This document shows, piece after piece, positions 35,511 to 46,200 of a stretch of 64,000 nucleotides of DNA (the first letter of the stretch is position 1; the number at the start of each line of letters is the position of its first letter). The stretch covers positions 927,226 through 991,225 of the forward strand of contig SIJG01000004.1 in assembly GCA_023374025.1 (NCBI GenBank). The letters are read 5' to 3'. Both the position numbers and the translations under genes were made by a program. The notes under the pieces were generated by a model. The model ran no database searches. It was not told the DNA's origin and worked only from the letters and a program-made list of their open reading frames with translations. The stretch is from Heterodera schachtii (Eukaryota; Nematoda; Chromadorea; Rhabditida; Heteroderidae).

Positions 35511-37224
35511 TCATTGCTCGTCGGCATTCGTTTCGCTTCTCCCCATCCCCTCCGTCAGCTGATAGTCCTCCTCCGCCTCGGGCACTGTCCGCTTTTCCTC
35601 CGCCCCCGCGCATTTGTCCCCGTCTCTCAGTTGCTGCTGCTTTTCCTCGTACATTTCGCCGTTGCTCGTTGCCCCTTGGCCGCACATTGGCGGAATTGTG
35701 CCGTTATTTGAATTTGCCGGCCTTCCGTCCGGCAGACAAACGCCCTGGGCACTGGCAAAAGCGGCGATTTGGCTGAGAAAATGCGAATGGAAATTGATAA
35801 AAATTGCGAAAATTAAAGCCAAAAACCAACCTTTCCCCTTCAGAAATTTTGCACAACAAATTCTTATAGTAATGGCTGTGCAGGGAAAAGTCGCGCAGTC
35901 CGACGACGACTTCGAAAGTGACGCCAAACCGACACTCGCAGTGATGCTTAACAACAATGCTTACATATACACATATTTTAAGATTTAAATTTAGCGAATA
36001 AAAAATATAAAAATTAATCCCATTTTTTTATATTATTTCATTAAATTTATCGGTCGGTTCCATGCTTGTCATGGAATTGATTAGCCTTCACCACCTGGAT
36101 GATGTTCGCCAATCTTTGGATGTTGCAGCAGTGGAAGCAGCCCGCCTCGGGGTGGTCCTTTCTCGGACAGTTCACCCCGGCACTTGCGTATGCTTCCCTC
36201 ATCACCCGCTTCAACTCGCCGTTGCAACAATAGGGAGCTGAACAAACAACACTTCTTTGTGGAATGGCATATGCTGTGGTATTGAATTGATCATAATGTT
36301 TTCTCGTCCACCTTTATCGTCCTCATTGCTTTGGCACACAAAGGACGGCGCCGCGAGACCATTGTTGGCATTTTCAACCGCAAAGGATTGCTGCTGTGGC
36401 GCCGAAGGAATTTCCTGGGGCACGAATTGTCCTTGCGGCTCAATTGGCAATGCCGGGAAATGTCCTTGTGGTTCAATTGGCAATGCCGGGAATTGTCCTT
36501 GCGGCTCAATTGGCAATGCCGAGAAATGTCCTTGCGGCTCAATTGGCAATGCCGAGAAATGTCCTTGCGGCTCAATTGGCAATGCCGGGAATTGTCCTTG
36601 CGGCTCAATTGGCAATGCCGGGAATTGTCCTTGCGGCTCAATTGGCAATGCCGAGAAATGTCCTTGCGGCTCAATTGGCAATGCCGGGAAGTGTTGTTGC
36701 TGCTCAATTTGTGCTTGTTGCTGCTGCCCCGCTGAGTTCTCTTCTTGTTCAACTCCTTGAACTGCTTCGTTTTCGCGATATGACGTCGGCTCACCACCGA
36801 CAGAAGAAGCAGAAGCGGAATCCGCTTCTGAACAACTCGCCGTTGATGAACACCCATCCCCAAAGTGATTATTGGAATTGGTGTCAAATGTTGAAAATTG
36901 TGCTGACGACGAATCGCATGGTGAAAAGCCAATTTCAGACCCATGGCACGGAGATGATGGGCCGAGGAAAACGAATTCGGCCTTGTACAGGAGAAGCATT
37001 GACAGGACGGGGCCATCATGGGGAAGCCGACTCTTTTGCAACGAATTTTCCGAGTCTAAAGGCATTTGAGGGCACTAATTTTCAATTCGGCTGCCAATGC
37101 CAACTTCGTGATCGAATGAGCAATGCCCGCGTGGGTCCTGCAAAAAGCGCCACCCATTCCAAAGTTCGGCAATTCCATTAGCCAGAAACAAGAGCAGAAT
37201 GATCAATTTATTAATGGTGGGCAT
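35511..37224 (-). CDS. Secreted ground-like domain protein with a Pro/Gln repeat region
   Basis: The start ATG at 37224 opens a signal peptide (INKLIILLLFLANG). After an intron, the long second exon (to about 36317) encodes a Ser-rich part, then about nine 12-residue repeats (ALPIEPQGHFS / ALPIEPQGQFP), and ends CQSNEDDK. An 80-base intron joins in phase to APYCCNGELKRVMREAYASA, then CFHCCNIQRLANIIQ. A further intron joins to HHCECRFGVTFEVVVGLRDF, then SLHSHYYKNLLCK. The paired Cys, the L-x-x-vM segment, FEVVVG-x-x-DFS and the terminal C-K fit the ground-like domain, a nematode family related to hedgehog-like proteins. The last exon (about 35770-35511) adds a hydrophilic tail with CLPDGRPANSNN. 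Ground-like proteins are secreted and have been linked to cuticle and epithelial surfaces; the exact role is unknown. Exon phases agree at all central joins. Confidence 0.78.
36425..36705 (-). repeat. 36-bp coding minisatellite in the ground-like gene
   Basis: About eight copies of a 36-base unit, CTCAATTGGCAATGCC plus (G/A)GGAA(A/T)TGTCCTTG on the plus strand. The units differ mainly at two sites that switch the protein between FPALPIEPQGQ and HFSALPIEPQG. The unit length is a multiple of three, so copy-number change would not break the frame. The opposite strand is also open (a Cys-rich artefact). Confidence 0.9.
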
Positions 37225-37429
37225 TAATTACTTTTTGGAAGTGGTCGAGAATGACGGAGAGGACGAGAAAAACAATTGGGGGATGACAAAAGCCCAGCAG
37301 AAACAACGGCAGATCAAATCATTTCTTCGCTTCAGCAGCGGAAAACCAATGGAACATGAAAACAAATTGAGTGTTCAGCAGAATAGTTGCGCAAATTGGC
37401 TAATCGCATGGGTAAAGCCGCGTCTCTGA

Positions 37430-40255
37430 TCAATGAAATTGCCATTAGTATTAATGAGCAATTAATGCGTTAATTAAATTGTATGGAAATAAAAAATCAG
37501 TGAATTAGTGGAAAATTGAGCAACAGATGAATAAGGTAAAAAGTGTAAGAAATTTTCATGGCATTTGTTTTATTAAAAAATGAATAAAATAAAATAAAAT
37601 TGAATTAATTGAAATTAAAAAGTTTAAAAAGCTGAATTATGGATGCTTAAAAACTCAGAGAAATTTTATGTATTGTCGCTTAAAATTGAAAATTATTCGT
37701 GAAAATGTGATTTGCTAACAATTTTCATAAGAAATTATTAAGGTTTTGCAAAATTACGAAGAGCTCGTCTTCGTCTCGGAGAACAGACGTGGCCAAACTC
37801 CAATTTTATTTAAAAAAAGAAAATCTTTGACCATTTTTCATTTTTCAAATTGCACAAGCGTCATTTAAGAGAAAAGCGCATTAGCTTCAGAGAAACGAAT
37901 TATTGCCATAATCTGCGAGCAAAAACCAAAATTGGTTTATCCATGGAAATGGCATTTCCGTCTTTATCCTTTTAATGTTCGAACGGAACCTCCTCCCTCG
38001 AATTTATCTGCTGTTAATTCGAAAAACCAATCCTTTTTTTATCACATATTTTGTGTTAATTGCCGTGTTTTTTTAGCATTGAAACATTTCCAAATTAATT
38101 ATAATTAATTAACCCAAAAAGAATTAGCATTGAATTATTATTATGCAATTAAAGGCACGCGGCCACACACATTCAGTGGCCATTAAAATGAACCAACAGA
38201 ACGAAACGACAAAATGTAAGTGAAAGCGAAAGTGTCCAAGGACCTTTTGCCGCGACTTCCATTCGCTGTCGGCAGATTTTAGCATAATTAAGGCGACTTC
38301 ACTCGGATTTATTCCATTTGTTCCCCAATTCCTCCTAATTACTTTCTCCCCCTTTTCACCAAAACTGTTAAGCAATGGGCCGCCGAGAGGGAAACCCTTG
38401 GGCCGTTCTCTTTTTAGCCTCTCCCTATTATAATTATTAACATCATCTATCCCGGCTTTTTTTGTCCCGGATGAATGGAAGGAATACGTGGTCCCATGCA
38501 ACTCTTCTTCTCCGCCTCTCTTCTCTTCCATTGCTCTCTCTCTCTCTCTCTATCTCTCCCTCTCCTCTTTTTCTTCTTCGTCCTCTTCCTCCTCTCTTTC
38601 CCTCCACTTTTTTTTCGTCCTTTCTTTCTTTTTCTTCTTTATCCTCTTCCTCCTCTCTTTCTCCCGCTTTTTCTTTTTCATTCTTTCTCTCTTTTTCTTC
38701 TTCGTCCTCTTCCTCCTCTCTTTCCCTCCACTTTTTTTTCGTCCTTTCTTTCTTTTCCTTTTCTACTTACTCCTCTTCCTTTCCTTCTCTTCCATTACCA
38801 TATTGCTACCGTGTTCTTCATTCTTCCCTTTTTCTCCTTTTTTCTCAATCTCTTTTCCCACTTCCAATCACTCCATTTTGAGTGTAAATTTCAGAAAATT
38901 ATTTGCTGAACTTTCAAATTTTGTTTTTAATTTGTAGTGCATCTTCAGTAAATAATGAAGAAACAGCAAAGTAAAAGCAAACTAAAATTTATTGGGTGTG
39001 GTAAAGCTAATTAGAGGACAGATAGACACTTTTCTATAATGAATGGGGGGGGGGGAGGGCACTGTGTGTCAATAAACGGCAGACAAATATTTTATTTGGT
39101 GCCATTAGTCTCTGAATCACGACGGCACAGTAAACAAAATTTTAGTGACAAACTCAAAAACAATTTAAGTTATCATGTTCATTAAGCATTTAGGTAACTG
39201 GATTTGGCGATGGGTTTTTAGCATTTTTAAGCTAAAAAAAGAATTTTAATTTTAAAAAATTTACTTTCCATTTGTTTGTTGCATTTTAATTAGCTTAGCT
39301 TTCATCATTATGTTAATTATTTTTTGCATTCCATGCTGCTAATAGCTTTTATCATTACGAATTCGCTTTCTCAATACGTATTCAAAACACAACACATTAT
39401 GTTATAATTGCCATTTAACACACCTCATTAAGTTTGGCCGATGCTTTTGGCATCTCTTTTTATTCTGCGCAAAATGTTATTTTTTTTTCTTTGCCATTTT
39501 TGACTTTTCCCAGCACCATTTTTGTTGCGTGAAATAACTAAAAAATCGGGAATATCACATGAATAACTAGGGGTTTTGATAGGCACTAAAAGCGTAACTT
39601 GCCATTCAGTCGTAACAAACAAAATTCATTTCTTATGTAGAACTTTGAGGTTTTGGCGTGTGAAACTTTGTGCCAATTTGGCCAGCCGAAAGAAAATTAT
39701 CATTCATTTTAAACATTCAATTTCCCCCCTTTCTGATCACATAAACCACTTTCTTCGAAATCTCTAATTTGCACACACTTTGCAGAACACTTAGTTTCTC
39801 CTCTTCCCTTCCTTTTAAGGGTTTAATTATGTCATTACGTCGCTTCTCCCCCTCCACCGGCTTTATCACTTTCGTTCTTTATCCCCCCCCCCCCGCCCAG
39901 TTACATAATTCCATCAGTGGGTTTTGCTGCCGGGGGTGGTGTTAATCCGCTCACTAATTTAGACTAAGGCCCAGAGAGGAAATTGGCATAAATGTTCAAT
40001 TAATTGGCCAAACCGCGCTCCTTATAAATCTTTGCACAAAATTATTTTACTAATTAGCAAAATTAGCACTAATTAAAGGGGGAGACCTTTAAATGCATTA
40101 ATTAGTTTCAAAATTAAATTAATGCGCTGAGCTTCCATGCCATTGCACAACATCACTTTGCTAATCACTTATAAACAAAGAGCAGAGAGACTTTTGTTCA
40201 TTTTTATCCGCATAATTAAAAATTATGGACAGATAAAGCAGAATTTCCTTAATTG
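37430..40255. other. Long intergenic region with a polypyrimidine tract
   Basis: No gene is supported. At 38505-38870 the plus strand is almost pure C/T (TCTTCTTCGTCCTCTTCCTCC-type words with an internal period near 130 bases). It gives three overlapping open frames of Ser/Leu/Phe that are composition artefacts. A G tract lies at about 39045 and a C tract at about 39883. The right part probably includes the promoter of the zinc-finger gene. Confidence 0.5.
38505..38870. repeat. Polypyrimidine / polypurine tract with internal duplication
   Basis: TTTTTCTTCTTCGTCCTCTT, followed by CCTCCTCTCTTTCCCTCCAC, appears near 38570 and again near 38692. This shows a duplicated block of about 125 bases inside a C/T-only region. 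Such strand asymmetry can form triplex DNA. No coding function is supported. Confidence 0.7.
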
Positions 40256-43200
40256 ATGAACGAAAACAGCTGCAACTCATCGGTATTAGAACAACAAATG
40301 TTTTATAGCAGAAGCAACAGCATGGGCACACAGCAGCGAATTCAGCACCAACAACAACAAAACGGACAACGAGAAGAACAACAACGGGGACATGAACAAT
40401 TCCAACAACGCATTGAACACGCGCAAAACTGTGGTGGGACGACAGCAACGGCACTAACACGAACAATTAGCAACGAATTGGCCAACAACAGCACCAGCAG
40501 CTGTTTACAAAGACAGCAACAGCATCAGCAGGTGGGCAAAATTAATTAATTAATTAATTGGCTAATTTAATTTTGTAAAATTATTAATTTAATTCTTTAA
40601 TTATATTGTAAAACTAGCCAAAGAATTTTGAATTTTGGTCAGTTAAAAAACGTCCCGTTATTCCGCTAATTAAGTAAGCAGGAAAAAAGGACAATTAAAA
40701 AAAAATCATTCGGTTCTTTTTTAATGAGTCCATTTCATTTGCTTCCTTTCATTTCCTTCGTTAATGCTTTTAATCCCTTTTCTCGAGTGTTTTTTAAAAA
40801 TATTTTTTACTATTACAATTGTCTAATCCCATCCCTCCCCCTTTATCTTACCGTTTCCCACCACTTCCTTTTGTACGTCCTCAGAGAGATAAAAGCCCGG
40901 TTGGCAGACGGACGGTCAAACGAAAAGCAAAGCGAAAAGCATTGCCATGATAAAAAAGATAATCTTTTGGCTTCCGCACAAGCCATAAATTAGCGCGATG
41001 ATTTTTGATATTGCCAACCGTGTAAAAAGCACATGGACTGAGAATTTGACGTTCAATTTGGGAGGGAGGGAAGAGTTCGGGTGGTGCAAAGGGATTAAAA
41101 TGCGAATTAGGGATTTTGGACGGGGATTTTGCCGCCAAAGAAGCAATCCCTCCTTAAAACGGTGTGAAAAAGGATAATTAGCAAAAATGGAAAAAAGAAA
41201 TTGGCGAAGCCGGTGGAATGATGATGCGAAATACAAAAAAAGAAGGTATATTAAAATAATTGAAAAATTCTGTGGGAGAAATTGGTTAAATTTTAAAATG
41301 TATAAAATTTAAAAAAACTAAATTTAATTCTCCCAAAATGAACTTTAATTATCCCTCTAATAATTATTATACGTTTCATTTTGTATTTCATAATATATCA
41401 TCACAGAATCTGTTAAATCTTATCGCATCTGTTTTGGGCCTATTTTAATGAATTTGTCTGGGAATGTTCGCCCGAGGGAAAATAAATTAAAAAATAAATT
41501 AACCGTTTTTTTTGTTGGGGGGGGGGGGCGTAAAACAATAGCCAACTCTGAAAAGCAAAGCAATCATTGACCGGATGAAGTTGTCGTCAATGGTGAAACT
41601 GATAATGCTTAATTTGCATGGAACCCCCAAAAGGCATTGTTACCTAATTTCCATAAGTTTACTTTCAAATTAACGCTAATTCCCTTCCTTAATTTAATCA
41701 TCATTTCCCATCTCAAAAACAAGTCACTTCAACAGTCCCTTCCTTCCGTTTTAAATTATTTTCGGCTGATCAGCAGATGATCAGCTTCTGCTGCTGCTGT
41801 TGATCATGTCCGGATCATTCACTGCCCGCCGCACCCAAATTCATTATTCATTTTTCGCAAAGTCTCCCGTGTTCATCCATTTTCCAAATTAGCTTCCCCC
41901 CCCCCCCTCTATCTGTGCAACATTTGTCTGATCTGACAACCATTAAGCGGAGCAAATCTGCAGCAGAAGCGGCAGACGGGGAAACGCGTTTTTTGCCCCC
42001 CCCCGTCACCACCGTTCCCCTCTTTCCTCCCCCCCCCCCCCCATTTGGCGTCGATTTGTGTTCGCTCGCAGTCAAAGCCGAAAAGTCAGCAGTCTTCGTT
42101 GTTCATTTATTTCTTTATTTCTCCAAAATTTCCTTAAGCGATTTAGAGAAGGGGAGGTAAAACGCCGGAGGGAAAACGGCGGGGGCGAACGCTGCGCGCA
42201 ACCTCCGCTCATCGACAGCACAGTGAGAAAAACTGGCTGCTGACGGCTGCGCGGATTTTATTATTCACTTGGGGGGGATGGACAGATTGTGGGAGATGGG
42301 GGGGGGGGGAAGAGGGGCGCGGGATGAATGTTTCGGAGGATGTGCTAAAATTGTGAACGAACAGCGGTAGCTGGTGGTGATGATGATGGTGGGGTGGGGA
42401 CTGGACGAGGGGGGGGGGGGGGGACAACGCTCTGCGCCGGGGGCGGATCGGACAGCGGAGAATAAGGAATAAGCCCCCCCCCCCCCCCGGGGGCGATGAA
42501 TCGGACAGAGTCCCCTCCCCCCCCCCCCCTTTACCATGCACCAACTTACCACTTTTTTCATCTCAAATAACGACGACAGAACATTCATTTTCAGTCCGTC
42601 CATCAATTTCGATTTTCCTCACTTCCTTTTTCCCATTGTGACCTTCAATTAGTTTAAAATCCCTTTTAAACAAGTTTATCAATAAAATGTGATTAATAAA
42701 TTAATTCTAATCGAAGTTTAGTCCCAAAATGTGTCTCCCTCCTTTCCTCCTTTTTCCCTTAATTATCATTCGTATTTCTGAAAAATGGTGTGGCATTCAA
42801 CGAGATTTGCCGAATTGTTTAAACGATATTTAAAATGCCAAATTATTTATTTTTAAGATATTAAAAAATTTAATTCATATGACAAAAATGGCTGGCTGCA
42901 CATGTGGGCTTTTGTGCTTACCTGCTGCTGCTGCTTTTGCTCCATAAATTCAAAATTTGGTCCACTGAGGGGGGGGGGGGGGAAGAGGAAGGGGACACCG
43001 AAACGGACGGCCAACGGAAAACGGCGGAGGGGAGGGGAAGAGAAGGACGAACGAATAATAGCAGGGGACACAGACCGACAAAGACGAGGAGAGAAGAGGG
43101 ATGAGATGTACACACACATAGAGAGATGGAACAGAGAGAAGAGAGAGAGAGAGAGAGAGAGGAGGGTGGGGATGGTCGGTGGTCCGGTTGGAAATAGTGG

Positions 43201-46200
43201 GGGGGGGGGGGGGGGGGAACGGGGGTAGGCCAAGGTGAGGCGACGGCGTTAACTCCCTCCCCATACCCCTCCTCCCTTACCCCCCCCCCCCCCCTCCCCT
43301 CCCCCCCCCATTTTCTATTTGCAGCCGCTCTCTCCTCCGTTTGCCCCGGCCGCTGTTGTTGCCACCTATTTTTTTGCTTGTGCTCCGGGGCTGTTTTAAG
43401 GGTGGGCGACGAATTTTGTGTGCTCGCTCCCCCGCGGGCCCATTCCCTCCCCCCCCCCCCCCCCCCGCCCCTTTCTCTCTTTCCCTCGTCCCTTCCCTCC
43501 CTCCCATCCCAACTCATCTCATCATCATGCTCTTCCCCCCTCTTCCCTCTCTCTTCCCTCTTCCCTCTTCCTCCTCCTTCCTTCCTCAAATGTGTCCTCC
43601 TCCCTCCGCCCCTTAGGGGTTTTTTTCTTTAAAATCGATTGAAAGATCGAAAAGAACTGGCGGACGGGGCGGGGAGAGAAGAGAAGGGGGAATCCGCAAT
43701 TTTATGTTTCTTTACGCCAAATCGCAACAAAAAAAATGAAATTCCCTCTCCAAATTCGTTCATGTGCCGCGTGAATTGGCTCAATTTTGATACAATCTTT
43801 GATTTTTGTGCTACCGTACCCATTTTAGGGACTTTTTGAACTCTCCCCACAGTCACAACTTTTAAAAGTGTCAAATTTTCCGTAAAAAAAAACAATTTCC
43901 GGCATTTTTCTGTGATTTTGCCATTTTCGCTGTCCGAGTTTTTTTTCTGCGATAATACACCGAATTTGCACCAGACTTCCGTTTCAATTTGTACATTGAC
44001 TTTCTCACAGATGAACTTAGCCCATTGAAAGTGACTTATTCCGTACGTCCCCCGTCGGGACCGTCTAAATTAGGAGCAGAATTTCATCATAAACTCAATG
44101 GTTAAGTTTTTATTTGATGGGAAAATGGCTAACATTTTAAATTTGTGCCATTGGCATTTCGTAAATTACCCCCCCCCCCCCGAATTTCTCACCTCGGCGC
44201 CGTTGCGTCGGTTTGGCTTTTCCCACCCAATGTCTGTGCTCTTACGCCTTTTGGGCGTTTCGGAGAAAAAATTAAAGTGAAAAAAATTTTTATGGCGCAC
44301 ATTTAATTTCATCATTGAGTGTATTTATAATATGAAAAAGACCAAATTTCAAACACTTCCCTCCTCCGACAGCATTTTTTTGTGCTCCTTTGACAACAAA
44401 AAATATTTTCAGTCACTCCCCGTCCAATTCAAAAAAAAAAAAAAATTCAATTTTAATTCCGCCATAAAATTGAATTATCATTTTTTAAATTTTGCTAATT
44501 GGTGGGATAACGCCTAATTAGCATTAATTAACCAACAAATTGCCATTTGGGTAAAAAAAAATACTACAAAAAATGAACGCTTTCTGGGTAATTAGTTTTA
44601 TAGAAAAGGAAAACAATTAATTAATAATAATTAATCAAATCAAATTTAAATTCGAAATATCATCCCGTTTCCTTTTGGCGTTCAGTTTCAACACGACCTT
44701 GGCCTGATCAACCATTTGGTAGTCCAACAGCAGCAGCAAAGGATCAAAAAGGAGATGGCCGAGGAGCAGCAACAGCAGCAACAGTCGCTGCTGAACAATG
44801 GCCAAGCGAAGTGCGGCGCCGTGGACGGAGCGGCGGCGGCACAGCACAGACCGCCCCAGCGCATCCCATCCGCCACGTCGAGCATTTCCAGCGGAGGGCA
44901 CTCGGAGACGGAATTGGCACGCGCATCCCCCGCGGCATTGGTGCGACGTTTAAGCCATTTGGGGGGAAAACAGACAGAATTGGAGATGGGAAGGGAAATT
45001 ATGGCCAAAGAATTGGCAAGTTAAAATAAATTTAAATAAATCCGTCGAATTAAAAAATTGAAAATATTTTTTAAAAAATAACACAACAATTTTAAGATTA
45101 ACAATTTGCTCGGCCGCAACAACGGAAACAGCGCACAGCAGCAGCAAAGTGAGCAGCTGACAATGGGCGGCCGAGGCACCAATGGTGGCAAAAAAACGAA
45201 ACAATAAAACAAAATGAAAAACCAATAAATCGGGCGGTCCCCCGGGGGCAAAAGGGGCGCAAAAGTGTGACATTAAAAGGTGTCAGTTGTTGCGACCCAT
45301 TCATTCATTAATTCATACGGTCACTTGAGAGAAGAGAGTGAGTGAGCTGAAAGTGATCAACGCAAAATACGGTCTATCGATGGGAAATCATTTAAAATTT
45401 TATTTTAAAAATGATTAAAATATTAAAAAATGACCGATTTTAATGTTCAGTGATCGGGCACCAAATTGCACAGCATTCGGCGGCTGGTCTCAACGGAGCG
45501 TTGCTGCAGGGCATCGATTTTGCCGCGAATCAATTGGCCAATTATGCCGGTGAGTTTATGATGATAAATTAATTTTAATTAGAAATTAATTAATATATTT
45601 TATCCTGTAAATAAAAAGGACAAAAGGCGTTCTTCAATGTCAAATTATTTCAATCGCTAATTGCCTGGCACTCCTGACTTATCCGGGGGATTTTTAAAAT
45701 GACCGAAACTTGACAAATTTAGTATCATTCGAAAGCTCTTGATGAGCTACGTCTAAAAATCAGAGGATGAAGTCGATCCGACAAGTTTAAACCGGTTTTT
45801 GAACCGATTTAAAACACAAAAAGTGAAGAAAATTGGGTATTTTTAACTAATTAATTTATTTTTTAATGGACATTTCAGTACCAACGAAAAATGGATAAAC
45901 AAAATGAAGTAAATTTTCGCAAAAGGGAGCATGCGAAGACGGAGCAAGTAGTGGGGCGAGACGGAGGGCGGAGGAAGACGTCTGACGAGCGCCTCAGGCG
46001 GTTGACTGCGGGGGCCCGAAGGGCCCCCGCCAATCAGTCAACCGCCTGCGGATCACGCGCGGACTTCTTCCGTAGCCCGTAGTCTCGCCCCACCTACTGG
46101 CCGCCGTAGTCGAGTGTGCGGCGGTTTTTTAGCGCAATAAGCTATTCAAATTTTATATTTGACGTTCTTTTCCCATTTTTCTGACTACTGGTTTAAAAAT

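Noticed and set aside
36257..37181. Cys-rich (CPCGSIGNAGN repeats) and Gln/Ala-rich plus-strand frames
   Set aside because: They are the antisense reading of the 36-bp minisatellite; the minus frame has the signal peptide, splice sites and ground-like domain.
38124..38531. Minus-strand open frame of 135 codons
   Set aside because: No motif, no splice partners, and it runs into the polypyrimidine tract.
38462..38937. Three overlapping Ser/Leu/Phe-rich open frames
   Set aside because: All three plus frames are open because the tract is almost purely pyrimidine; this is composition, not coding.
39815..39840. Possible spliced-leader-like start (GGTTTAATTA)
   Set aside because: The next bases do not continue a known SL sequence and no donor or Sm site follows.
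42853..43642. Several Pro/Ser- and Gly/Arg-rich open frames on both strands
   Set aside because: They run through G/C homopolymers and GA or CT tracts inside the first intron of the zinc-finger gene and have no family motifs.
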